DNA of 64,000 nt, taken from contig DATIIH010000012.1 of assembly GCA_035479875.1 (NCBI GenBank), positions 89,823 to 153,822 on the forward strand. Direction: 5' to 3'. Under the pieces are notes generated by a model that saw only the letters and a list, made by a program, of their open reading frames with translations, did no database searches and had not been told where the DNA came from. Every line of letters starts with the position of its first letter. Within the stretch, counting starts at the first letter, position 1. Both the position numbers and the translations under genes were made by a program. Shown one piece after another: positions 7,969 to 16,729 of this stretch. Source of the stretch: PMNU01 sp035479875. Lineage in GTDB: Bacteria; Patescibacteriota; Saccharimonadia; Saccharimonadales; UBA4665.

Positions 7969-8775
7969 CTAATAACTATCGGGTGAAGGGGCATCTGGCA
8001 CGCCCGGTATCAAGTTGACTGCTTTCCATGCACCATGCAACAACTCTGCAGGCGCAGCGACAAAAGGCAACTCGGTAGTGTCGCCATCACACGAATAGAC
8101 ACGGCAGTCGCCAAATAGGCGGAACGGCAAAGTGCCGTGCGCTTCACTTGCGCGCTCAACCTCGGTCGCCCTAAAGCCTAGTTGTGCGAATGCAGTATTG
8201 GTCGAATTCGCGATAAGGCTGCCGTCGGCAGCGAACGCTCTGCCAGGAGCCCAGACACAGCGATAGACCATGTGGTGGGGTTCACTCGGCGCAGCGAATT
8301 CCTGGCCGACGCCCATTGCGCCTATAGCTGACGCTTGAGCCATCGCTACTTCCTGCTGCTGGGTGTAGTGATTTACGCCTGTTTCGCGCCGACGCTTGCC
8401 AATCCAAAAGCCAATGCCATCATATACGGGGAAGAAGGCTGTTAGCCGCCCACAGTCAGCATCTGGGTAGCCTAGATTTACCGCACCTTGATCTCCTATG
8501 CTCCATTCGCTGACTACAGCTTGGGAACGACTGTACCGAGGATCGGCATGGTCTCCTCGATTAGCATAACGAATATAGCTGACGGCTAGACGGCAGCCTT
8601 GGTATGTAAGCCCCATGTTCCGGAGTTCACCGCTCACCCCTTGGAACGCTTCATGCCAATTATGCCAATCCATTGCTGGCTTAGGTTGCTCACCAGGGAA
8701 CGGTTGTATGTTAGCCAATTCTGGCAGTAGCTCGGCGTGGACAACTTCCGCGCCATGTGTATCATACGTAAGCAT
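7969..8775 (-). CDS. Hypothetical protein, 268 aa
   Basis: Soluble protein of 268 residues with no domain I recognise. ATG 8775 is chosen because GAGAGGAG precedes it by 8 nt and the promoter lies further out; an upstream in-frame start (8901) would sit upstream of that promoter. It has several Cys, Trp and His residues (for example WHNWHEAF near residue 40) and an acidic, Pro-rich tail. It heads a likely two-gene operon with the GT2 gene. Confidence 0.6.
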   Translation of the reverse strand: MLTYDTHGAEVVHAELLPELANIQPFPGEQPKPAMDWHNWHEAFQGVSGELRNMGLTYQGCRLAVSYIRYANRGDHADPRYSRSQAVVSEWSIGDQGAVNLGYPDADCGRLTAFFPVYDGIGFWIGKRRRETGVNHYTQQQEVAMAQASAIGAMGVGQEFAAPSEPHHMVYRCVWAPGRAFAADGSLIANSTNTAFAQLGFRATEVERASEAHGTLPFRLFGDCRVYSCDGDTTELPFVAAPAELLHGAWKAVNLIPGVPDAPSPDSY

Positions 8776-8830
8776 ACAGTAAGACTCCTCTCGACCTCTT
8801 ACATGACTATCACAATGTAGATTTAAAAAA

Positions 8831-8858
8831 ACTATACTCCTGTTCGGTAAAAATGCAA
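8831..8858 (-). promoter_or_regulatory. Promoter of the 7969-8775 gene
   Basis: On the minus strand TTGCAT (8853-8858), a 16-bp spacer and TATAGT (8831-8836), followed by a T-rich start region and a leader of about 50 nt ending in a Shine-Dalgarno. Confidence 0.5.
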
Positions 8859-9040
8859 GTTGCTTCGACTTCGAGTTGAGCCCCGAAGGCATGCAAGCCA
8901 ACAGTAAACTAGATAAAAAACGGCCACTGGTTGACCTGCTCGGCTGCTGGGGATCCTCGTACTTTTAGCCCTGCGGCGAGCTGCAGCATATTAGTCACCC
9001 AAGGTTTTACAAGCGCCGCCTATTATGGTACTTTTTGTTC

Positions 9041-9310
9041 ATGAACTCCTATGAACGGGCAGTGCGCGCGGCCGAAGAAGAATTTGCGCGCGTCGATAGA
9101 TTATTTGCAGACGCGGAAATGAACACAGTCGGTGCGGTTGCTGAAACGGGTGATGCCACAGCCCAACAGCATTACCCGCATGACACCCCTAGATTAACTG
9201 GAGGATGGCTGAGCGCTTTGCGCTATGGAGCGAGATCCATTGTCGACGGTGGGGCCACCATCTCTCTTCTCCCTGATATACCCGAACTGACCGAAGACCA
9301 CGGCCGATAA
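9041..9310 (+). CDS. Small hypothetical protein, 89 aa
   Basis: The first 30 residues (NSYERAVRAAEEEFARVDRL) form a strongly amphipathic helix; the rest is acidic and loop-rich, with no membrane segment. The start ATG 9041 follows a TATTATGGT -10-like stretch (9021-9029) with no Shine-Dalgarno, so it may be leaderless. No family recognised. It stands alone between divergent and downstream genes that have their own promoters. Confidence 0.45.
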   Translation: MNSYERAVRAAEEEFARVDRLFADAEMNTVGAVAETGDATAQQHYPHDTPRLTGGWLSALRYGARSIVDGGATISLLPDIPELTEDHGR

Positions 9311-9400
9311 CCGCTCGCTGCTATAAAAACGTCGATTTCCGTCGGAATGCGTCACCAGGCTATGCCTGCTGTCGGCATGCTTCTACTCTGAAGAAGGTGA

Positions 9401-9429
9401 TTGCCCTACGTGAGTTACCACTATATAGT
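9401..9429 (+). promoter_or_regulatory. Promoter of the amidotransferase gene
   Basis: TTGCCC (9401-9406), a 17-bp spacer and TATAGT (9424-9429), 20 nt before the start codon with a GAGGT Shine-Dalgarno in between. Confidence 0.6.
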
Positions 9430-9449
9430 CTGACAATAACGAGGTTTAC

Positions 9450-10634
9450 ATGAATAAACTGAACATCCCTGCGGCGGACAACCCCTATATTGAAGCGCTG
9501 CGCGACCTGATACGCACAGGTGTTACCGCGGCGCCAAACTTAGAGCATTCGCCGCTTATTGATTTGCCGATTGTAAGGCAGCAGGCCGGGGAAGATGCAT
9601 CACCTATTAAGCGCGTGCATGCTTTTATAGAAATCCTCCGAAATATTATAGGACAAAGACTTGAGGACAAAGAGGCGCAAACGGCTGCAATTCTTTTTGG
9701 GCTAGAAAATTACGCGGGTGTGCCTATCCAAGACCGCTACCGCGCCGTAGCTAAACTCTACAACCCCCACTGGACTTGGGAGAGTTATCGCAAAGAACCG
9801 TTAACGCGCCATCTGCTCGCAGTATATCTCGCCCTCAAGCGAGAAGCCGAGTTGAGCGACCAGCCATCAGTGCCCCAAGGCCGCACTCAACCCAAAGAGT
9901 CTGGTACGGCCAGCAAGGTACTCATCGTCCAAAACATCACGCGCGAAGGTCCCGGGCTCCTCGAAAGACTGTTACACGAAGTCGCCGTAGATTATGACAT
10001 CATAGACCTGCATAAAGGCGAGGCGTTCCCCGACCCCACACCATATGGCGCATTGGTGGTCCTTGGCGGCCCTGATAGCGCCAACGACCAAACACCCAAG
10101 ATGATTACTGAGCTGGAGCGCGTTAAAGCAGCGCTCGATATCGGTGTGCCATATTTGGGCATCTGCTTAGGTTTACAGGTGGCCGTGAAGGTGGCGGGCG
10201 GCAAGGTGGTTCAGGGCGTGAAGGAAATCGGACTGAGTTCGCCCGAAGGCACACCTTACAGCGTAGCGCTCACCGATTTAGCACTGACCGCCCTCGGCAA
10301 AAAGGATCCGTTGTTTCTGGGCCTAAGGAATGACTTTCGTGTGTTCCAGCTGCACGGCGAAACAGTAGAAATGACCCAGAGCATGCAACTACTGGCTATC
10401 GGCGCTGACTGCCGCAACCAAATTGTTAAAATCAGACGGGGTGCCTATGGCATTCAGTCTCATTTTGAACTTACCCGGGAGATGCTCAAAGAATGGATTG
10501 CCGCCGACCCCGACCTACAACCGCTCGGCGAGCAAAAAATTATGGCTGAATTTGACGCATTAGAAGAGGTCTATACAATTACGGGCCTCTCGCTGCTGCG
10601 TAACTTCCTGCATATAGCCGGACTTATTACTTAA
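9450..10634 (+). CDS. Class I glutamine amidotransferase-domain protein
   Basis: Protein of 394 residues. The N-terminal 145 residues are helical and unfamiliar. Residues from about 150 form a GMP-synthase-type glutaminase domain starting KVLIVQNITREG, with the nucleophile Cys in GICLGLQVA and the His-x-Glu pair in QSHFE. The family removes ammonia from glutamine and passes it to a partner or second domain. The fused N-terminus and the C-terminal extension of about 60 residues do not look like a known synthetase, so either the partner is encoded elsewhere or this is a stand-alone hydrolase. Its 3' end overlaps the convergent membrane-protein gene by 8 nt. Confidence 0.75.
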   Translation: MNKLNIPAADNPYIEALRDLIRTGVTAAPNLEHSPLIDLPIVRQQAGEDASPIKRVHAFIEILRNIIGQRLEDKEAQTAAILFGLENYAGVPIQDRYRAVAKLYNPHWTWESYRKEPLTRHLLAVYLALKREAELSDQPSVPQGRTQPKESGTASKVLIVQNITREGPGLLERLLHEVAVDYDIIDLHKGEAFPDPTPYGALVVLGGPDSANDQTPKMITELERVKAALDIGVPYLGICLGLQVAVKVAGGKVVQGVKEIGLSSPEGTPYSVALTDLALTALGKKDPLFLGLRNDFRVFQLHGETVEMTQSMQLLAIGADCRNQIVKIRRGAYGIQSHFELTREMLKEWIAADPDLQPLGEQKIMAEFDALEEVYTITGLSLLRNFLHIAGLIT

Positions 10635-11091
10635 TGAGACGTTTTTTGGCTTCATAACCTACAATCGCAAGCATATAAAAGACCAGGTCGGCGCCAAGTT
10701 TGCCCACAATAAACCCCAACGCGTATGGCTTGATATATTGAGGTACGATGTACATTGCAAACGGGCGCACGAATATATTGTCAAGGACTTCGGCAGGGGC
10801 AAACTCAACGAACAGGCTTGTACCGCTCTTAGCAAGAATCAGCGGCAAACGCTTGTAGAGCGGCTTGCCTTTATAGAGTATGCCGTGCTGCCGTAGCTCG
10901 TAGACGACAAAATAACCGTAAAAACCGATGCCTTCGCCCGCAAATCCCGCACCCGCGCCGGCAAGATACGAATGCGTGTGGGCGTAACTAAACCAGGCAA
11001 AAATGACAGCCAGGACGGTGCCTAACACCTCGGCCGGCACATAGTGCCGTAGCCATTCTTTGAGTTTAGCTCTCACTTTCTGTCTATTCAC
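10627..11091 (-). CDS. Integral membrane protein, 154 aa
   Basis: Basic protein with three or four hydrophobic segments: about residues 20-38, 42-65, 95-115 and 125-147. Ends with the basic tail EAKKRLIK. No catalytic motif is visible and the family is not recognised. It is monocistronic and convergent with the amidotransferase gene. Confidence 0.6.
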   Translation of the reverse strand: MNRQKVRAKLKEWLRHYVPAEVLGTVLAVIFAWFSYAHTHSYLAGAGAGFAGEGIGFYGYFVVYELRQHGILYKGKPLYKRLPLILAKSGTSLFVEFAPAEVLDNIFVRPFAMYIVPQYIKPYALGFIVGKLGADLVFYMLAIVGYEAKKRLIK

Positions 11092-11191
11092 TACACCAAG
11101 TATATAACGCGCGCGGCTCTCTAGCGTTCGTAAAGTTTAAGCATAGTTCTGCCGCTGTGCGATATGTCACAAATAATCCTTTGTTTCATTA

Positions 11192-11220
11192 TTGTAAGAT
11201 TTGCAAATAACATTTATAAT
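11192..11220 (+). promoter_or_regulatory. Promoter of the large phosphoesterase gene
   Basis: TTGTAA (11192-11197), a 17-bp spacer and a perfect TATAAT (11215-11220), followed by an AAGGAG Shine-Dalgarno 4 nt before ATG 11253. Confidence 0.7.
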
Positions 11221-11252
11221 CCGCTTAGACATAGGGTGTAACAAGGAGTGAT

Positions 11253-14200
11253 ATGGGCGTCAAAGCTTACCAACGTATTCGGGACAATGCATGGTTTGCA
11301 ATAAAAAGATCGATTAATGTTGTCGCAACACTGGTGCTGCTCAGCGGCGGTGTGTTGCAGGCCGTGCTTTCGCAGCCGGCAGTAGCCTCGGCTACGCAAC
11401 AGTTCGCACAGCCCTGCGGCAACGCCGGCACGCCAGGTGCCGTCCACCACGTGGTGTGGATTTGGATGGAAAACGAGACGTACAGCAAAGTTATCGGTAG
11501 CCCCAACGCCCCATATCAAAACCAGCTGGCCAGCCAATGTGGCGTACCTACCAACATGTACAACGAAAGTCACGGCTCACTCATTAACTACATGGCTGGC
11601 ACAAACGGCCTAGACATCACCGCCAACAGCCAGTTCATTACACACAATGACTGTTCACCAAACACCACTTTTTGTTATAGCAACGCGCCGAGTATATTCT
11701 CGCAGGTAGATAGTGCGGCAGGTGAAAGCTGGCGCGGCTACGCGGAAGATATGCCATCTAACTGTTATAAGGCTAACGTAGGCAACTACGCCGTGCGCCA
11801 CAACCCGGCCACATATTATCCTGGGCTAACCGATTGTGCTCAATTTGACGTACCAATGGGCAGCCCCACCACCCAAACCGGTGCCTTTTACAGCGACGTG
11901 CAAAGCGGCACCTTGCCGAGCTTTAGCTTTGTCGCACCTAACCTGATCGATGACGCTCACAGCAGCAGCACTGCTACTGGTGACGCCTGGCTGAGTCAGA
12001 TTATTCCTACTATTACGAGTGGAGCCAACTACCAGAACGGCGACACCGTTATCTTTATCACTAACGACGAGGGCGGCGCCGGAACACCCGACCACGTTAT
12101 TGGCGAAGATTGCGCCAATCAATCCCTGGCACCGAGCCAACCATCATGCCACATCCCAACGATCGTGGTCGCGCCGTACACTCAGGCCGGCACGCAAGAT
12201 GGCACCTTTTACACGCACTACTCTATGCTGCGCACCACCGAAGAATTGTTGGGCTTGCCGCTGCTAGGCCAAGCCGCTAACGCAAACTCAATGACTGCTG
12301 GCTTTAATTTGGGCGCGGGAAGTGTCATACCGCCTACTTTGCAGCCGGTCACGGGCCTAACGGCAACACCTGCCGGCACCAGCCAGATTAATCTCACTTG
12401 GAATGCCAGCGCATTGGCTACTAGCTACGCCATTCAACGAAATGGCGTCCAGGTAGGCACAACTACCGGCACCACCTTCAGCGACACCGGACTCAATCCA
12501 GCCACCACCTACGGCTACACAATTGTAGCGAGCGACGGTCTCGGCAACTACGCTACATCCAATACCGTATCGGCCGCAACAGCCGCCGCCGGAACCACTC
12601 AATGGGTGGGCAACCAGAGCGTCGAATCTGGCCTCACGGGGTGGACCGGCATATACAACAGCACGTCTAAGAGTAGCCAGGTGGCCGGTGGCTACGACGG
12701 CGCCTACAGCTTACGCTCTATAAATAGCGGCACGACAACCGGAAGCAACGGCTTCATCGATAAGCCCCACTGGCTCGACGGTACGGCTGGCAAAACTACC
12801 GTGGCCGGTACGACATACACCGCCAGCGTATGGGTAAAAGCTGACGCCATAGGACAAAAGCTCACGCTCTTTATCCGCGAATTAAACCCAGCCGGCGCTG
12901 CGATGAACGTTCCACCATACAACGTGGGTACCGTTGTTACAGCGGGCACCACGAGTTGGTTTAATCTAACCGAAGCATACCCCGCGCAAGGCACCGGTGA
13001 TAGCCTCAGTTTTTACGTTTCCGCTAGTAACGTAGCAGCAGGCAAGGGCTTTAACGCTGACCTCATGAGCCTTACCAGCCCAAGTGGCAGCACGGCCGAC
13101 ACCACCCCGCCTAGCACGCCCACTAACTTTAATGCCATCCCCGATAGCCAAACCCAAGTTGATCTGAGCTGGACTGCTTCACCCGACGCAGACGTTGCAA
13201 GTTACAAGATCTCACGTGGTGGCGTCCCAATAGGCACCACTAGCACCACAAGCTATATCGACGCCGCCGCGACCGCCAATACCACCTACACCTATAGCAT
13301 TACCGCTGTAGACACTTCATACAACGCAAGCGCTCAAGCTACCACTTCTGCCACCACTCCGCCCGTACTCGGCACACCTACAGGCCTACACGCCACCACG
13401 CCCAGTTCCACCGAGGCCGACCTACAATGGACAGCCGCAACCGGCGCTACCGCTTATAACGTGCAACGGAACGGTGTCACGATTGGTGTCGCTACCGGCA
13501 CCAGCTACGCCGATACTGGCCTTACCGCAAGCACCACCTACAGCTACGTGATTGTGGCAACAGACTCGTTTGACGGGTCGACTTCGAGCACCCCCCTGCA
13601 AGTTATCACGCCTGCCGATGGCGTGCCGCCGCCACCGCCCGCGCCACTGACTCTCTGTGGCAACACAGCGCCAATAACGGCTACACCTATCCAGCACATC
13701 GTCGTCGTCATGTTCGAAAATAAGAGCTACAAACAAGTTGTAGGCAACAGCAGCGCGCCATACCAGACCAGCCTCACCACCACCTGTGGGGTAGCCACCG
13801 CCATGTTTGGCGCCACGCACACCTCAGCCGCTAACTATCTGGCAATCTCTGCCGGTGAGTTCCCATCAACCAGCCCTCCCGGTTGTGGCAGCGTTAAAGC
13901 CTGCGCTGATGCGTCAAACAATCTTTACAAACAGCTCGACACCGCCGGCCTCAACTGGCGCGCATACGAAGAGTCGATGCCCGCACCGTGCACCACAAGT
14001 TCGAGTGGCGCATACAAAATCGGCCACAACCCACCCCTCTTCTACAGCAACATTCCCGCCGCCGAGTGCGCCGCAAACGACCTCCCCGTAGCCGACCTCA
14101 CCGCGCAATCGGGCGTCTTCTGGAACGACCTACAAAACCAAACGCTCCCAAGCTTTAGCTTTGTCACGCCCAGCCTCAACAACGACGGCGAAGGCACCGG

Positions 14201-14576
14201 GGGACTGCTGGCAGCCGACAACTGGCTCAAGAACTTCCTGGCAACCGTTCAGCAATCTAATAGCTACCAAGCTGGCAACACGCTTGTACTCGTTACCTAC
14301 GACGAGGGTACCGGCTCAGATGCTACAACCGGCGAAGACTGCACCAACCAAAGCCTGGATATGCCAATCACCAACAACACCAGCGCACACCAGGACTCAT
14401 GTCACGTACCATTCTTCGTTGTCTACCCGTACACGCCAGCCGGCACGTCAGACGGCACGTTCTTTGACCACTACTCTGTTACTAAAACTGTCGAGAGCGA
14501 ATTCGGCCTGCCACTCCTGGCGCACGCCGGCGATGCCCAAACGACCAGCCTGATCGGCCACTTCGGCATCAACTAA
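11253..14576 (+). CDS. Secreted two-domain phosphoesterase with FN3 repeats
   Basis: Exported protein of 1107 residues. A basic N-terminus and hydrophobic helix (about 20-45) form a signal peptide or anchor. Residues about 65-360 are a phosphoesterase (PF04185, acid phosphatase/phospholipase C type) domain with WMENETYSKV, RHNPATYY and FITNDEGG. A fibronectin-III domain (about 368-450), a jelly-roll-like carbohydrate-binding-type domain (about 452-610) and two more FN3 domains (about 620-790) follow. A second, diverged phosphoesterase domain (about 800-1105) repeats the motifs as MFENKSYKQV, GHNPPLFYS and YDEGTG. The likely role is extracellular phosphate-ester hydrolysis at a surface. AAGGAG precedes the ATG. 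Confidence 0.85.
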   Translation: MGVKAYQRIRDNAWFAIKRSINVVATLVLLSGGVLQAVLSQPAVASATQQFAQPCGNAGTPGAVHHVVWIWMENETYSKVIGSPNAPYQNQLASQCGVPTNMYNESHGSLINYMAGTNGLDITANSQFITHNDCSPNTTFCYSNAPSIFSQVDSAAGESWRGYAEDMPSNCYKANVGNYAVRHNPATYYPGLTDCAQFDVPMGSPTTQTGAFYSDVQSGTLPSFSFVAPNLIDDAHSSSTATGDAWLSQIIPTITSGANYQNGDTVIFITNDEGGAGTPDHVIGEDCANQSLAPSQPSCHIPTIVVAPYTQAGTQDGTFYTHYSMLRTTEELLGLPLLGQAANANSMTAGFNLGAGSVIPPTLQPVTGLTATPAGTSQINLTWNASALATSYAIQRNGVQVGTTTGTTFSDTGLNPATTYGYTIVASDGLGNYATSNTVSAATAAAGTTQWVGNQSVESGLTGWTGIYNSTSKSSQVAGGYDGAYSLRSINSGTTTGSNGFIDKPHWLDGTAGKTTVAGTTYTASVWVKADAIGQKLTLFIRELNPAGAAMNVPPYNVGTVVTAGTTSWFNLTEAYPAQGTGDSLSFYVSASNVAAGKGFNADLMSLTSPSGSTADTTPPSTPTNFNAIPDSQTQVDLSWTASPDADVASYKISRGGVPIGTTSTTSYIDAAATANTTYTYSITAVDTSYNASAQATTSATTPPVLGTPTGLHATTPSSTEADLQWTAATGATAYNVQRNGVTIGVATGTSYADTGLTASTTYSYVIVATDSFDGSTSSTPLQVITPADGVPPPPPAPLTLCGNTAPITATPIQHIVVVMFENKSYKQVVGNSSAPYQTSLTTTCGVATAMFGATHTSAANYLAISAGEFPSTSPPGCGSVKACADASNNLYKQLDTAGLNWRAYEESMPAPCTTSSSGAYKIGHNPPLFYSNIPAAECAANDLPVADLTAQSGVFWNDLQNQTLPSFSFVTPSLNNDGEGTGGLLAADNWLKNFLATVQQSNSYQAGNTLVLVTYDEGTGSDATTGEDCTNQSLDMPITNNTSAHQDSCHVPFFVVYPYTPAGTSDGTFFDHYSVTKTVESEFGLPLLAHAGDAQTTSLIGHFGIN

Positions 14577-14583
14577 CTGGGGG

Positions 14584-15438
14584 CTAGACGTACCGAGCGT
14601 TGAGTAAATTGTCGACGCGAGCCGAAAGGTTACGCATCACGGTCGACTGGTGCTCCTTGCGCATGATCACCCAAATCGGTCGGTATAACGGTTTTGTTTT
14701 AACAATCTCGAGCGTACCACTGTGCACTGATTCTTGTACGAGGTGGCGGGGCAGCAGAGCTGTGCCCTTACCAGCCACCGCCATCTCTTTAAGCAACTGT
14801 ATACTCGTGGAATAAAAAACAGGTGTCACGCGGAGGCCAAGCCTTTTGCATTGCTTAGTAAAATGCCGAAAACTGGTGGAGTCTTGGTTGAACGCCAGCC
14901 AATCGTCTATCTGTGTCACGGCTCCGACCGGCGCAAGGTAGGGTGCGCACACAAACACGAATTCCTCGTTGTGCAACTTTTGGACCGCTATGTCTTTACT
15001 AAGGGCGCTTGGCTGGCCGGTAATGAGGCCGGCGTCAATCTTATCTGCTAATATCTCGCTGATAATGCGTCGCGAGTTGTCGACCATAACCTCGATATTG
15101 TTTAGCAGCGTACTCTCTTTGGAAGAAGCGTAGAGCAGGTGAGCAATGCTGTCGATAATGCCGATCTGGCGACCCGACGCTGTGGGCTCCTGGCCAAGGG
15201 TGACCTGCAGCTTCTCTACTTCTAGGGCCAATTTCTTGGCCGTACGGGCCACTGCCATGCCGTCTGTAGTAAGTTCCACGGCATACTTTTTGCGTATGTA
15301 GAGTTTGGTGCCAAATTCACGTTCTAGCGAAGCTACCGCAAGGGTGATTGCCGGCTGCGTAACATGTAGTTTTTTGGCCGCTGCCGAGAAACTTCCTGTG
15401 TCGGCTACTGCCAAAAACTTTCGGTACCGATGATCCAT
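14584..15438 (-). CDS. LysR-family transcriptional regulator
   Basis: Regulator of 284 residues with an N-terminal winged helix (FLAVADTGSFSAAAKKLHVTQPAITLAV, residues about 8-35) and a C-terminal periplasmic-binding-protein-like effector domain. The start ATG 15438 is preferred because a perfect TATAAT ends 7 nt upstream, giving a leaderless message; the longer frame from 15477 would span its own promoter. It is divergent from the myo-inositol-phosphate synthase gene and probably regulates it and itself from the shared 100-nt region; that regulation is inferred from the usual LysR layout. Confidence 0.85.
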   Translation of the reverse strand: MDHRYRKFLAVADTGSFSAAAKKLHVTQPAITLAVASLEREFGTKLYIRKKYAVELTTDGMAVARTAKKLALEVEKLQVTLGQEPTASGRQIGIIDSIAHLLYASSKESTLLNNIEVMVDNSRRIISEILADKIDAGLITGQPSALSKDIAVQKLHNEEFVFVCAPYLAPVGAVTQIDDWLAFNQDSTSFRHFTKQCKRLGLRVTPVFYSTSIQLLKEMAVAGKGTALLPRHLVQESVHSGTLEIVKTKPLYRPIWVIMRKEHQSTVMRNLSARVDNLLNARYV

Positions 15439-15483
15439 TGGCCTCATTATACAATATAACGTACGCTTATCCGACATATAAGC

Positions 15484-15512
15484 TTGCCTAATATCTGGAT
15501 GCCTTGTAGAAT
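15484..15512 (+). promoter_or_regulatory. Promoter of the inositol-phosphate synthase gene
   Basis: TTGCCT (15484-15489), a 17-bp spacer and TAGAAT (15507-15512), with GGAGGG just before ATG 15541. It lies in the divergent LysR/ino1 intergenic region. Confidence 0.6.
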
Positions 15513-15540
15513 GATCGTATAAACAAATTTTGGAGGGTAC

Positions 15541-16665
15541 ATGACCAAGATAAAAATTGCGGTGGTTGGTGCGGGGAACTGTTTTTCATCGCTCTATCAA
15601 GGACTCACCTACTACAAGCAGGCCGACCAAACATCTATACCGGGAATCATGTTTTCTGATATCGGTGGCTATCGGCCGAGCGACATCCAAGTGGTGGCAG
15701 TCTACGATGTTGACGCACGCAAAGTAGGCAAGCCAACGGGCGAAGCAGTGTTTGCCAAGCCCAACTGCGCCCGCGTTTTTGCAGCTGATGTGCCGGCTGG
15801 GCCGATCGTGGAAATGGGCCACGTGCTTGACGGAGTTTCCGAATATATGCAAGAACAACCCGAAGATTTGGGTTTTAGACTTTCCAAAGCTAGTCCAGCC
15901 AACATTGTGGAGTCGCTCAAAAAGAGTGGTGCCGACGTGCTGGTTAACTATCTACCAGTGGGCTCGCAAAAAGCGACCGAATTCTATGCTCAAGCTGCGA
16001 TTGACGCGGGCGTAGCTTTTCTTAATTGCATCCCGGTATTTATCGCCAGCAACCCGGAGTGGGAGCGAAGATTTATCGATGCCGGTCTGCCGCTCATTGG
16101 TGACGACATGCGTTCGCAGATGGGAGCCAGTATCCTTAGCCAAGTATTGCAAGAATTAGCCTTTGACCGCGGCATGGTCGTCGATTTTCACCAGCAACTC
16201 AATATCGGTGGCAACAGCGACTTCAACAATATGATGGTGCAGTCGCGTCTGGCCAGCAAAAAGAAGAGCAAAGAGAATGTCATTCGCGCCCAGAATGACA
16301 TCCGTGGCATTCCAGTGCCGGAACACAGCCTATTCGCGGGCCCGAGCACCTTTTTGCCGTATCTCAAAGATAATAAGGTGGCCTACTTTAACATCCGCTT
16401 GCGCGGCTTTGGTGACGCAGAAGTTACCATCGATGCCAAGCTATCCGTACAAGACAGCGAGAATAGCGCCGGAGTTGTGATCGACGCCATTCGCTACCTC
16501 ATGGTGGCCAAAGAACTCGGTGTAGTTGGCGCGCTGCGCGGGCCGAGCGCTTGGACTCAAAAAACGCCGCCAGAGCAAATGATGTATGCTGACGCCAAAA
16601 AAGAATGCGAAGCACTTGCTAAGAGGCAACTCACTGCCTCAGTTAAAAAGCAAACTGTTCGTTGA
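15541..16665 (+). CDS. ino1: Myo-inositol-1-phosphate synthase
   Basis: NAD-dependent enzyme of 374 residues, matching the short prokaryotic form. The Rossmann motif VVGAGNCFSSL is at residues 9-19. The central LVNYLPVGSQKAT, the second-half segment GDDMRSQMGAS and NIGGNSDFNNM are typical of the family. It cyclises glucose 6-phosphate to 1L-myo-inositol 1-phosphate, the precursor of inositol lipids and soluble inositol compounds. A strong GGAGGG precedes the ATG. The gene stands alone behind a LysR-controlled promoter; no inositol monophosphatase or phosphatidylinositol synthase is nearby. Confidence 0.9.
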   Translation: MTKIKIAVVGAGNCFSSLYQGLTYYKQADQTSIPGIMFSDIGGYRPSDIQVVAVYDVDARKVGKPTGEAVFAKPNCARVFAADVPAGPIVEMGHVLDGVSEYMQEQPEDLGFRLSKASPANIVESLKKSGADVLVNYLPVGSQKATEFYAQAAIDAGVAFLNCIPVFIASNPEWERRFIDAGLPLIGDDMRSQMGASILSQVLQELAFDRGMVVDFHQQLNIGGNSDFNNMMVQSRLASKKKSKENVIRAQNDIRGIPVPEHSLFAGPSTFLPYLKDNKVAYFNIRLRGFGDAEVTIDAKLSVQDSENSAGVVIDAIRYLMVAKELGVVGALRGPSAWTQKTPPEQMMYADAKKECEALAKRQLTASVKKQTVR

Positions 16666-16729
16666 CATTGCGTGAGTTTAACCATAAACTTTAAGAAATG
16701 TCATCTTAAGAAAGCGGAGCTATGCAGCT

